Shown here in pieces: positions 1-11,707 of a stretch of 64,000 bases of DNA (the first letter of the stretch is position 1; each line of letters starts with the position of its first letter). The stretch spans positions 62,001 to 126,000 of the forward strand of contig LNKV01000033.1 in the NCBI GenBank assembly GCA_001465935.1. Direction: 5' to 3'. The notes beneath the pieces are model-generated. The model did not search any database. It saw only the letters and a list, made by a program, of their open reading frames with translations, and was not told the DNA's origin. Source of the stretch: Clarireedia homoeocarpa (lineage: Eukaryota > Ascomycota > Leotiomycetes > Helotiales > Rutstroemiaceae). A program made the position numbers and the translations under genes.

Positions 1-1849
1 GATCCCTCAATCTTCCTAGTTGTTCTCTATAAAGTACAAAGATTCTGTTAAGGGTTACAGTAGGTTGGCATGTAGAATAGTGCCTGTGGGCTTGAAGGGG
101 CTTAAAAGTAAAAGCAAGAATAATAACTTGATTGATTCGACTGCTGCTGTTCTAAAATCTGCTAGGCTATCTATAGTAGGAAGGACTTCTTATATAAATA
201 CTTCTCAGAGCTCCTGTTACAGGTACTGTGGGCCTATAACTACAGGCTCTTACTGATCCTAGCCTAGGCGCATAGCCGGCAGATGGCCTGCAGGCTGGAG
301 TATATAGAAGCGGCGCTCGACGAGCTGGCTGCACTAGGGCTGTGGAGGTACCAGGTCTACTAGCTAGCTGTTCTATAGGGTACACTAGGCCCGGCACCAG
401 TAGCACGCCTATATAGAAAAGATCTTTTTTTTTTTTTTTTTTAAAAAAAAAGGCAAGTCATGCGCAATTTGTGAGCTTGCAGCCATCTTATGTTTATCTC
501 AGGTAACTCAGACGCTCCGCCAAAGCACGGCCTTATTATATTCAATGGATTCTATTGGCGTAGTCGAAGCCAGTTCTATATTCAATGAATTCTATTAGTT
601 CTTAGCTAGGGGGTTCTACTTTTTCGGCTTCTTCTTTGGCGGAGCGTCTGAGAAAAGATAGTTCCTGTTTATATATATAGAACAATTTTGAGTCGATAAT
701 ATCTTTTTAATCCATCAATAGTACGAAGTACATCTTCGAAGTCGAAAATGGACTTTTGCAAAAAGTACAATTTTACTTTTTAGTACTACCTATATTACTC
801 TTAATCCACAACTAATACCTTAAATTTGAAGCTAATAAGGTACTGAAAATAAAACAATTGAGGAGATCTCTAGGATACAATTATTATAATTGTACGACCG
901 CCGCAGACCAAACGGTTGATGGAAACGTATTTGGGTTGGATGAATCTGTGATTTTCTAAAAGAACCAACTTTCCTCAGACTCTATTTCAACAACTGGGCG
1001 TTCTGGGCTCTGATTGGCACAGGGGAAGGTGGACTAAACCCATTTTTTTATCGTAAACCTCTACTTTTTAATGAAATTATCACTTAATATTGTACTAATT
1101 ACCAATGAGAGTGCCAGTAAGCCTAATTGTTGAAATAGAGCCTGATTTACTGAGATAATCTTACGTCATGATATCGAAATCGTTCAAGTCCCGATTACGT
1201 GATGCGAAGCTCATATACCTCGTACGAAAATTGATCAGTTTGAATATCACTTGCGCATCACACAAGAGACCCTGAACCACGCCTGACTTAGTTGAACCAT
1301 ATGGAACCTGCAGTACTACGCTCCTCTGTTGCCTGCCTTCTTTTGGTCTTGTATGCGCTCTTTCCTTCTTGCGTTGTCCTCTTGCACCCGCAACCTCAAC
1401 AACAGAAGGCGACGGCATGTTCAAAGTAGCTACCTCATAACACAGCTGCGATTCTGTAGCGGCAGGATAAAGTCATAATTATTGTCACGGCCATGTTGGG
1501 AACATCGCCAGAATGGTCCAGGTTATGAAAACCAAGGGCACTTGTCTTGTCGAGTTGGCATTGGGACAAGATATGCAAGATTACTTCTATTTATTCGAAA
1601 GCCTGCGATAATACATCGCGGCTTGGATGCCGCGTCAACAATTAAGTTAGTGATGAGTTGTTTGGGATCGTCACTGTGACGGGACGAGGCTGGACGACAT
1701 CTTCTTCAAGATTGCCGAACAGTCTTACATCAACAAATTTTTCATCAGTCGCACATGCAAGCCGGACTTATCAACGGGGAACAGAGTCTCTGATGAAGAT
1801 TCAAACCATCAATTCGGAGCAAACAGATTGGGAACTGCCATAGAAGAGG
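1..1849. other. AT-rich intergenic region with repeat remnants
   Basis: No convincing gene is visible. Bases 240-410 are locally GC-richer with many TAG/CTAG stops in all frames, as in decayed transposon coding sequence; no family was recognised. A T18 run followed by A9 lies at 425-451. A small inverted-repeat element sits at 507-652 (separate entry). A GTACGAAGTAC motif is at 721-731. Bases 1160-1845 contain only short ORFs without recognisable domains and include the 3' flank of the alpha-glucosidase gene. Confidence 0.6.
507..652. mobile_element. 146-bp inverted-repeat element (MITE-like)
   Basis: A perfect 19-bp inverted repeat, ctcagacgctccgccaaag at 507-525 and its reverse complement at 634-652, bounds a 146-bp segment. 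Inside are two 22-bp near-identical direct repeats (537-558 and 577-598) built around ttcaatgRattctatt. There is no coding capacity. Size and terminal inverted repeats fit a miniature inverted-repeat transposable element. No clear target-site duplication is seen: the flanks are gtaa and aaaa. Confidence 0.55.
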
Positions 1850-4008
1850 TTAAGGGTGTGCGACCGAACATCTTCCGATGATGCCCTCCCATGGTCTCAG
1901 ACTAAGCGTGCGCCCCTGCTTGTTGTTGTACGCATCGAGAGGATAGTTCCCAATAACCCAATCTTCTACCTTGTGATCCCCGAGTCCCGACCACTCTAAG
2001 TATTTACCCGTGAAATTCGTAACAGTCACATAACTCTCGTCTTTCGAAAAGCGCCGAAAGGCTACCACATCCCTGTTCTGTTTATCCAGGATCTCGAATC
2101 CACCATAAACGAAGACTTCTTTGTGCTCCTTGCGAAACTCCAGACATCGTTTCCAGTAAGAGAACACAGAGCGCGGGTTGTCTAACTGTGCCAGAACATT
2201 GACACGGGGATAGTCATCATTGACCTTCATCCATGGCGTGACACCTTCCTTGCAGAATCCAGCATTCGGGGAGCTGTCCCATTGCATTGGGGTCCGCGTA
2301 TGATCACGAGCTTTGAACTGGATCATCTTCCGGGCATACTCTAGCTTTCGCCAGTTGTTGGCGTACTGCTTGCTGGCACTAATTGACGCAAATAAGCTGA
2401 AGTTGAAACACAATCTCATCGAAGTCAACTTACGCTTTCCAATAGTTCTGAGTCTCAATGTCCTTGTACTCTGTGATAGGCCAGTCCGGTGGAATGTTGC
2501 GCATCCCCAATTCCTCGCCTTGATAGATGTACTCTGTGCCCCCGAGCGTGGTATGTTTGGTACAAAGCATCTTAGCCGCATACTCGCGCCACTGTTCGCT
2601 GTCATCCGCAAATCGCGACACCCCTCTTGGCGTGTCATGATTTTCACAAAAGACCGCGTTCCACCCGTCCCTGTCAATCATCAACCGCTGTGTTCGCTCG
2701 TGGACCCGTGCCATGTCAGTAGCATCCCATTCTTGATACGACCATTTCGAGCGGCCAGGCTGGTTATCCATGTTCAACAGTGTGAAAAGAAATATCATGT
2801 TTAGAGGTCCCTGTATTCCAACAGTGCGAATAATCTCATCCTCGTTATTGATGAACGGCATCTCACCGACCGTGATGGTGTCGTACTCGTTGAGCACCTT
2901 GCGAATCTCGCCCAAGAACTCGTACAGCCGCGGCCCATTAGCGAAAAATTCATTACCCGGCTGCAGTAATTGGCCTGGGATCGAGTTTTTGGCATCAGGG
3001 AATGTCTGGACTTTGGAGATATGGTCTATCACATCCATACGAAAGCCACCTACGCCCCGATCCAACCAAAATCGGACGATGTCATGTACGGCCGCTCGAA
3101 CATCAGTGTTCTCCCAATTGAGATCCGGCTGCTCCGGCGAGAATAGGGACAGATAGTACTCTTGTGTCTTCTCATCCCACCCCCAGGCTGGCTGGGTCGT
3201 GTCCAAGGTGCGGCACCAATTGTTGGGGGGGTCGATCTTGCCGTCTTTGTTGACTCTGCCCTTCTTCCAGATGTACCAGTCTCGCTTCGGGTTATTGGTG
3301 GAAGACCTTGACTCGAGAAACCAAGAATGCTGCCGGGAAGTCAGAGTTTCCATAGTCTTTCATCAACAACTTGGGAAATTTACCTGGTTCGAAGTATGGT
3401 TGACCACGAGATCCATCATTAGCTTCATATTACGCTCCTTGAGCTGCGCAATCAGCTCGTCAACATCCGCCAAGGTGCCATACTTTGGGTCGATATCCTT
3501 GTAATCAGAGACATCATATCCCATGTCTACCTGGGGACTTTTGTATACTGTAGTATGATCAGATAGAGTTTTCCTCACAAGGATGAGGTAACTTACTGGG
3601 AGATACCCAGATTACGTCGACTGTTACCCTTTTAGCACATTGCAACACATAGTGGTATGGATACTCACCTCCCAGTGTTTTCAAGTAGTCCAATGCCTCT
3701 GTGATGCCACGAACATCGCCATGGCCGTCGCCGTTTGTGTCGCGGAAAGAAGCTGGATAGATCTATGGATCCTCAACTTTCGGTCACAAAAGAAGCAACC
3801 TACAAGGGCATACTTGATATACTACACTTTCCTTCCACCAGACCTGTTCACTCTTGATAACCTCAAGGCCTGGCATTTTGCTGATAAGACTACTGCTGGA
3901 GCGAAAATTCCGGGTTTGGCGGGTCTTGGTCAGAACTCGCAGCTGAGGTAGGGAAGGACGTGAAAAGTATGGTTTCTGCGCTGCAAAAATTTTCCGGAAA
4001 GGTTTCAT
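1850..4008 (-). CDS. GH13 alpha-glucosidase (maltase / oligo-1,6-glucosidase type)
   Basis: Hydrolyses alpha-linked glucose from maltose or isomaltose-type oligosaccharides. Six exons fit: 4008-3814, 3762-3669, 3620-3597, 3547-3384, 3329-2434, 2378-1850, giving 633 aa. The domain begins at WWKESVVYQ-IYPASF and continues through VDMGYDVSDY. All four GH13 regions are visible: NHTS near residue 155; GFRMDVIDH with the nucleophile Asp near 258; GEMPF with the acid/base Glu near 315; ENHDTPR with the transition-state Asp near 391. The first ATG gives about 45 residues before MPGLEV that are basic and Ser-rich, like a mitochondrial presequence, and are absent from typical cytosolic maltases. Translation could instead begin at that internal Met. 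A TATA-like tract lies near 4066-4076. The nearest upstream gene on the same strand is a glycosyltransferase. Family is certain; the start is less so. Confidence 0.93.
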
Positions 4009-4192
4009 AGAATTTGTAGCTCTCTAGGCGACGAAACTAATGACCTTTCCTGATGCTGAAAGTGGGTTTATATATACCCACTCACTCGATTTTCCGGTGG
4101 TATTCCCATGATTCAAAGGTTTACCTTAGCATTGAATCGACGTCAGGCAAGCACGGAAAACAAATGATATGATTCTGATCTTCAGCCAAGGA

Positions 4193-4319
4193 AATCATGA
4201 CATCAATTTTGATATAAAGTTTAGAAAACTATGTCGTCACGCATATGTCCTCGATTGTACAGAAGATAGGGTATCATGACATCAGTTTGATGTACAATTT
4301 GCCAAACTATGTCATCACG
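4193..4319 (-). promoter_or_regulatory. Tandem 49-bp repeat with TGACATCA boxes upstream of alpha-glucosidase
   Basis: Two diverged copies (4193-4241 and 4271-4319, period 78 bp) share atcatgacatca at the left and aaactatgtcRtcacg at the right. Each carries TGACATCA, which resembles an ATF/CREB-type bZIP half-site pair, plus a second TGAYGACAT-like box in opposite orientation. They lie 185-310 bp before the alpha-glucosidase ATG, a normal position for upstream activating elements. The regulatory role is inferred from position and duplication. Confidence 0.45.
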
Positions 4320-4566
4320 TCTAGGTTTGTTGATGAACAGCACTTGGAACATGACTCAACCTCAAATGTTCCGTGTGACGCAATCTCACTCAGTCAGGTT
4401 TTCAGGAGACTCAATTTGTTGCTGCTAGCTGTGATATCGGGCTAGTCATATGCATCATCATAGCGGAGAAAAGGCAGGTTCATTGACCAAAGGTCACATC
4501 ACGGCGTAGCTCTACACTATAGTCCATGAAAAAGCTATCAGCCATTCCATTCTTATTCGGTCGTAG

Positions 4567-6120
4567 CTATAAACCTATTAACCACTTTTCTAGCGCCGTC
4601 TCATCGATATTCTTTAGCCACTGCTCCGTCGTGCTGCGCACCTTGTTGGACAGTCTCTCATATTCAGCTTTGTCACTCATGAGCCTGTTTACAACGCTCA
4701 CCCACGGCGCAAGATCTTGCACAGGAACAATGTATGCTCCTTCTTCGTCCCGATCTCCTTGTATGGGATTCACCGGAACAATGTGGTCCAGTCCGAGCAT
4801 GGCCTCTGGAAGCGCTCCTGCATCAGACGAGATGACGGGGATACCACGGAGGTGAGCTTCAATCGTCACAATTCCCCAGGCTTCGAACCAGAGGGAGGGA
4901 ACGAGAAGCACTTTGATGTTTCGCCAGGCTTCTTCCATATCTTTGCATGGGGGGCGAATGCTACGAGATGTTAACTAGACTTATTTTCCACTGTCTTGGC
5001 TCGCAACGATAAACTTACATGATGTTCTTCAGGGCTTTCATCTGCTGGCCACACTTGCTGTCAAAACCCCAGCTCTTATACACCAAAAACTTGTGCTGTG
5101 GGCACAATTTAGCAAGACCGACTAAGATCTGAACGCCCTTAACAGGGCAAGGATTGATCATGCCGATGAACTCCTTGTCCCAGTTTTGTAGATGGACAGG
5201 CATCTTGTGCTTTCGCTCTTCAAGGTAGGTCCAGGGATGATGTACGAAGAAGTTGGTCTGGAGCTTCCCGTGCTTGAGTGCATATCGTTTAATAGCTTCA
5301 GAGACGCTCCAAATACCATCAAGCTCTTGGAGGAGTTTAGACTCGCACGGTGAGCTTATGTGGCCAGGCATGCCACCGGCAAACGGTCCAAAGGGGAGTT
5401 GCTCAGCAGTATGTATAACGGCAATGCGGCGGGCCTTAAGGCTGGGCATCTCCAGGGCCGAGGTGGCTTGCATAGACAAGCCATCATTGAAGATGATGTG
5501 TGTTGGCGAGAAATTCATGATCTCCTCTTGCAAGAACGAGACAAAGTCTTGTAGCCGCTCTGATAATACTCCTCTCTAGTTAACACGAAAGTCAGAACAT
5601 TAGAACCAAAAACACCAACGTATATGGTACAAACAGTGGTTGGCTCACTTACCTCAATATAGTTTGCCGTCTCCCTAGGCATTGCCTTGAGTATGTTCTC
5701 AATACCGCCAAACGCTGCGTCGAAGGCCTCTTTCTCCAATGCCACAAACTGAACGCCGTCGCCCATAACAAGCTCTTCGACTGCAACATTGATCCCTACT
5801 TCTCCATATCCACTTCCCAAATGCAACTGCCTCTTTCGAAGCTGCGGATCATGTCCACCACTCCTAGCCATAGTTCGAATATATGCATCCACTTCGCTGC
5901 GATGCGAGTAGCATAGTTGACGGACTGAATGGCCACGTGAGGCGAGATGACGCAAAAAGCAGAGATTGGCTTTGTATCCGCCTGAGGAGGAGAAAAGTCC
6001 CTTTGCAGTCTGGACGAGATAGACGCGCATATTGGTGGGGCTCAAGCTAGGGGCAGAAGAAATTGAAGAGCTCCTGGAAGAAGCGGAATAGATTGACTTT
6101 GTGTCTGAGTAGTGGAACAT
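4567..6120 (-). CDS. GT4-like glycosyltransferase (GT-B fold)
   Basis: Probably transfers a sugar from a nucleotide-sugar donor; acceptor unknown. Exons 6120-5653, 5575-5019 and 4960-4567 join in phase to 472 aa. The N-terminal Rossmann half starts MRVYLVQTAKGLFSSSGGY, with the Gly-Gly turn of GT-B enzymes. The C-terminal half has VPSLWFEAWGIVTIEAHLRGIPVI, containing the EX7E motif (E-AWGIVTI-E) of retaining GT4 enzymes, followed by SSDAGALPEAM. The ATG at 6120 precedes a Ser-rich leader of about 30 residues; a second in-frame ATG at 6030 starts directly at the fold and may be the real one. No signal peptide or membrane span is evident, so it is likely cytosolic. It lies about 560 bp upstream of the GH13 gene on the same strand, suggesting linked carbohydrate metabolism. 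Confidence 0.88.
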
Positions 6121-6576
6121 TATGGTTGAGTATACTGAAGCTCTGTAGGATATGGTTTTGCTCAATAGGAGAGTATATTGAATAGACAGATGGCTATGAG
6201 AAGGACCGAGCATAGGACCGGAGTATATGTGTTCTGGGTAATAATAGTAGTATGAGGCGCAGATGTATCCCCCCTGCTGTACAGCAAACGAATAGTCCTC
6301 CGGGGGAACGTCACAGAACACTAAAACGTCAAGTGGCGTTAGTTTCCACGATGGTTTGTTGCAAAAGGATCAGAGTAGGTTTACCCTTCACCTGCAGGGT
6401 CAAAAACTGTCGTCAGCATTCGATGATGATGGCCGTACCCGACTACCGGAGTACTGTGCTGACACACGATAATTCCTGCGCATTTTGGCAAGGAGGTGGT
6501 ACGAAATGTCTTTGCAGTACAAGGGAGATTGGTTCTATAAGCTACTACTGCACGTTTGCAGCTTTGCTAACTGCCA

Positions 6577-7302
6577 CCTACGTCCAGTGTAGGACTTAGT
6601 ATACGATCAGTGATACGGTGGCTGATATTGAGGATCACATATGTACGTACGTACGTAGGAATTCGATATCATACACGGATGTACGTATTCGCCAAGATCA
6701 GTAATATTGATAATATACTGAAATACTGAGTCAAAATAAAGCTACTATTACCCAAAAATGCTCCCTATTCCTCCACATTACGTAACTAGGTAAGAGCAGT
6801 GAAATATCCCTTAAACAAGCCTCTATTCTAGCAGGTTGTTGTTGACTTATTGGCTTATATTCATCTATGACTTTAAGTATTCTAGCTTCTCAACTATCGC
6901 TAGTGTTAATCGATTATATCGATCTAAGAGAGTTATCCCGGTAATAGAAAAGAGATATTCGCAACTTGTAGAGGTACTAGGAACAGAGAGTAAATCCAAT
7001 ACTATTCCGGAGAGGTTAGAGAAAAGCGTCTGCTGGCTTGATTCTCTCTAATATAAGGTAGAATTCACTAATTTATTCATAGAACTAGCCCTGTATATCC
7101 TCTTCTTACTATTTCAACTATAAGGAATTCAGTATTTCAGTATATAGGTAATATTAGTAGTATCAGGATCTATACTGAACACGATTAGTGATATGGAATC
7201 TAATACTTATCACTAGGAATATATCTTCAATAAGATATACGTATCACTATAGTGGGGCGTATACAAAATACTGAAAATACTATGTCCTACACTGCCCACG
7301 TC
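6577..7302. mobile_element. Non-autonomous hAT-like transposon with 8-bp target duplication
   Basis: Terminal inverted repeats cagtgtaggacttagta (6585-6601) and the reverse complement of tactatgtcctacactg (7278-7294) match at 16 of 17 positions and start CAGTG, the YARNG rule of hAT termini. The flanking octamers CCTACGTC (6577-6584) and CCCACGTC (7295-7302) match 7 of 8, with one C/T transition. Subterminal copies of atactgaaatactga occur in opposite orientation at both ends (about 6717-6731 and 7127-7141), and GTGATACG-like motifs recur. The 710-bp body has only a 71-codon open frame and no transposase, so it would depend on an enzyme from elsewhere. Confidence 0.65.
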
Positions 7303-9770
7303 TGATATCGAAAATTGCATGTCTATCGGGTTTTCATTACTATACTAAGAAAGCATATAGAGCCTGATCACATCCTACACAACATCAACTAGTCAGTAGC
7401 GTACTCCATCACTTCCATCTACATCACCGCTGTCTAACAGCAACCTACCCCACACTAAACTGAGACTTCGAATCGCACACAAGTCTGTAAGCCGTCATCA
7501 TTCCATCATTGCCCATCAGGATCTACACAAGGCTGTCAAATATGTTCACCCGAATGCGGGTAGCCATTCGGAGGATTCTGGCGTGTGACGTTAGCGATCC
7601 TGCACCAAATTCAAGAGCCCTGCAGACTCGAACACATGGTACTAGTACGTCGGAGAGATATTATAGCTTCCGAATAGATAACTGGCATCATAGCTTTAGG
7701 CTTTGGCGTTACGACACAATCTACAACCACTATTCATCCGCGCTTTGGGCGACCTCCGCCCTTCGCTCCACTGAATTCCTCAAGATGAACCACGGAATAT
7801 CAACATTTGACCCTAATATCGACCCCTAATCCCACCGATTCCCCACATCCACTAATACACACATTTCATCATCACCGTAAGGCCCTCCACCTTCTCTTGA
7901 CGTTGTGGAGTTCCTCCCCACCCCTCGAACACCTCCAAGACTTCTTTCCCAAGAAACGCCGTCCTATCGCAAACAACGTTAATCTCACCTTCCGTCTTTG
8001 TAAAAATACTGAAAACACGATATTTTGCAGCAAGACAGGAACTAAACAGATAGGTCGATCTGGCTTAGTAAGCGTCGCCACACCAGTGTTCAGTATAATT
8101 TGATAGGGAAAATATCTTCTATAAGATTATAGTAAGCCCGGACCACCTCCACGTACAGCTTTTGATTCGTCCAAAGAACTGCTATTTAAAACTTCTGATT
8201 GGTCCATTAAAAGTACAGTAACGTGACTTTTAAGGAGCGACAGCGAGTTATCCTCGGAGCGAGCAGGGAGCCTAAAGCGACCTGCGACAGCTCGTAGACT
8301 AGATATATAATTATATTAAAAGAAAACTATATACCATTTTTAAATAAGTTGCCAACAATCATGGAGTATGGGACGTATGATGAGTTTGGAACCTCTCACT
8401 ATGCACTCCAACCAACGCTGCAACAGGAGCACATTTCGGCAGCAAAATCCGGGTCCCTGACGCGGCGTGTTTAGTTCTAGAGCGGTAGTGAAACGAATCC
8501 ACTAGCCCCAGGCCGAAAATATTGTGATTTCGGTCACCAAAAGGGCCAGAACATCGTTCTATTCCTACGTCTTGTATGATACTTGAGCCCTCACTGTCGA
8601 AGTGAACAGCTCCTGTACAGGTAAACGACTCCTGTGTTACAACGTACCTCCAGTGATCATATACGGAGATCACGCGCAAGGGTTTATATTGAGAACGACA
8701 AGAATACAATTGGGATTTGAGACGATTGTAGTAACTAAGTAATAGGATTACTATTTGAGTTGAATACGAGGTTCTATAACTAAGGAAATGCCTTCGGTAT
8801 ATGTAGACTTCGTAATTATCTGGATCATCAATATCATTATAATGATTATAATGATCATGATGATTCGTATTTACCCGGGGTCTACTATGATTGGTCATCA
8901 TTGAGCCTAAGGTCCCGTGGAGTCATAACATCCTGCATCCGTGAATAGCTTCAGTGCATATGAATGGCTCCCGTCTCCTGTGCATTCCTGTTCACCTGTA
9001 ATACCATTGGCATGGTGTAGCTCATAAGTTATAAGGACTCATTTGGGATACCTATAAAAGGTTACCATTTTCCACAGTTTAGATAGAAATCAATCAAGTC
9101 ATACATTTCATCTTACACTCACATATCCTTTGCTATATAAGTATAAGTCAAGTTACTTGTCTAAAATTAATGGATGCAGGTACTTTATATGCAGGGGATT
9201 AGAACTCGGCAATTTTCACGGAATAACTATGAAGCACCTACCGGCGCTGGTCTCGTGGTCACGGAAATCCTTTTCATTTCGCTAAAGTGATATTCTACGG
9301 CATTTACAAGCAGACCCGGTTACACACTCTTCTCTGTATATTTCAGCACTCCCTGTACGCACATACTGATTCAGACTCGCCCGATTTCCTAGCCTCACAG
9401 GGAAAAGTTCAAGAGAATCTGCCTGGTATAACGAGAGGTCGACCCTAATGAATGTCGATAGAGGCATTAGGTCGTCGCGACTCTCTAAGAAGCTCTCGAT
9501 ACTTGGAATTTATACTATCTGTATTAATATTATAAGCTATACAGGATCTACTATTACACTAACGCAAACGTAGGGCGTGCACTATTGCACGGGCGCACTA
9601 TTGCCTACACTGATATGTTGAATTGTCCTGGGTTTGTTATTGACCAAATGGTAAACCCAAATGTGCATTCGATCCTGATATGGCATAGATGTACTGTACA
9701 AATAAATAAGAAGAGGAAGAAACAACGCAAGAAAGGGAAATGTTACCTCTATCCATTTATTATCGCCCCT
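7303..9770. other. Gene-free AT-rich interval
   Basis: No recognisable gene. ORFs of 60-180 codons occur on both strands without domains. Bases 8005-8135 carry atactgaaaa and atatcttcTataagat motifs that resemble the interior of the hAT-like element next door, so an older fragment may lie here. Near 8165-8210 a tgattSgtcca motif occurs twice. Bases 8820-8870 contain AT-rich palindromic runs of ATCAT/ATGAT. Confidence 0.5.
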
Positions 9771-11707
9771 TCAATCTATCCACTCCCCAGGCCCACCACT
9801 CTCCATATCCCTGAGCAAGTCTTCCACAACCTTTCTCTCATGTCTCCTTCCCAAAGCTAACTGCAGTGTCGCAAATCTCCTCGCCGGTTCTACTGCAGCC
9901 TCAAGATCCACCACTTCAAATGCCATTCTAAACATCGTTCTTCCTAACGTCGAATCCAGTATCCCATGACTGTCTCTCCCCTGACTCGCAGCCGCACCTA
10001 TCATACATACCCAGTATAGAAGCCCCAACATATCACCCCATGTCTCGCTGATGTTTGTGCAGGAGATGGTCTGTACTAGAGAGCGTGTGAGGGATGCTGG
10101 AGAGGAGAGAAGAGGGGTTGATGTCACTAGAGAATGAAGGAGGAGAGAGGCGATCAGATGCGTTGTTGCGTAGTGGAAAGGGTACTGTTGGTGAGAAGAG
10201 TGCGGAGGTAGGGAGCTGAGTGCATATTGGGCGATGGAGAGACGTGATTGGAACATGGCTGGCTCAACGGCAGTTTCGTAGTCTTCTATTATGAGGTCTG
10301 TGAGGTCTTTGGCGATATAAAGAACTTGTATTAGCAGATTACTAGCTCCATTCAAATTTCCAATAGCTTCAAATGAGCCGGGCGGACAATAGAGCGGTGA
10401 AACAAGCTGAGACGATCGATCTTCGGTTTTCGTGGAGCTTGTTAATGTATCGTCGAATGTTACACTAGGTTCTTCGACTCGGATAGCGCTGACTAGGATA
10501 TGGTGTCTGTTCTTGATATCAGCTGAGATTTTGGTAAATTTTCCAATCATCTTTAGCAGCTACACCTTCCAACACCGAATTATAATTGTTTGGGATAGAC
10601 CACACTATCCAAGGTATAGCATATGATTGATATATTTTTGGGGAACAGAACACAAAATTCGACCTTCGAATTCGTACAGATTGAGGCGGTGGGCAACGAT
10701 TTGTTGTGCCTCTTATGGAACATGGGGAAACTCACAGTACTAGATATTTTCGGATGGTTTGCCCGAAGGGATATCTTCCAAAACTAGTCATTCCCTGCCT
10801 TTTGAGTAGTAGTTCTATACCTATCATATGTGTAGCCAATTCTTCCACATCGCATCCGAATGCCTACGAATATAAAATTAGATTGATGTGAAATGCCGAT
10901 TGGATGCTCGCTCACCCATGTTCCAGTGAATAAATAGACTATGGATGCTATTGTGGAAGTACACTGAGCAGTCTCTGGGTCTGAGAGTCTCTGGTTAACA
11001 TATGAGATAGCTGCAGTTTTCAGCCCCAGCGCTAACTCTGAGTCATAAGTGCCTCGAACTGAACACATGTATGCATAAGCCATGTATAGAATGCTGGCTA
11101 GAAGTGCTGGAGTTCGAATAGCCTCAGGGAACGCAATAGTTCTGATAGGCCCTGGTGAGCAAAATGTCAATGCTATAGACAACGCGGCTCCTGATCAGCT
11201 ACAAGGAATGCATTGCGGATAGTCAAGACACTAGATGAAACACTCACCAAACTTCTTGATTGATTCAACATCCTGAGCGTATTTGGAATGAACGTAAGGT
11301 GGTAGCTCCGGCATATAACTAAAAGGATCGAGATCGACGGTCGCAAAATTCAACAGCGACGGGATTTCCTGTAGAGCAAATACTGGCTGGGTTTTAAAAG
11401 GGTCGTAGCTGTAAGACCAGTGCTCACGCGACGGCTGTGCTACTGAAGTTAAGTTATCTATTTGCGTAGAGATTCCGCAGGCTGCCAACGAGGGATCAAA
11501 TGGACGGCTTTCGCAACTAGCTTCTTCGTGTCCGGCATTTTGCAGGATCGGTCCTGTTTCTTGAGCCCTCTGCTGACGCTGTCTGCTACGGAAAGCTGAC
11601 ATTGCGTGAGATCGAATCATACTTTGCGTGGAGCGATCCTTGGCTCGACCAGAAACAAATTGGATGGCCATCGGTTTACTCTGAGACTTTGCGTTTGGGT
11701 TAGACAT
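9771..11707 (-). CDS. Tachykinin-family protein / fungal-specific transcription regulator (PF11951-like)
   Basis: Likely a nuclear regulatory protein of the large fungal family annotated tachykinin family or fungal_trans_2. Exons 11707-11248, 11190-10916, 10863-10741 and 10559-9771 give 548 aa. The N-terminus has the family hallmark: FVSGRAKDRSTQSMIRSHAMSAFR followed by RQRQQRAQ, a basic motif where relatives have R-S-H-V/A-M-R. No Zn2Cys6 cluster is present. The middle (PGPIRTIAFPEAIRTPALL through EELATHMIGIELLLKRQGM) and the helical C-terminus fit the regulatory domain. The third intron is uncertain: the phase-compatible donor used here is GTACTG, a weak site just upstream of a better-looking but out-of-phase GTGAGT. 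The target pathway cannot be told from sequence. Confidence 0.75.

Noticed and set aside
8359..8901. 180-codon ATG-initiated ORF on the minus strand
   Set aside because: No domain, composition like surrounding AT-rich DNA, overlaps ATCAT/ATGAT palindromic runs, and no splice or promoter support.
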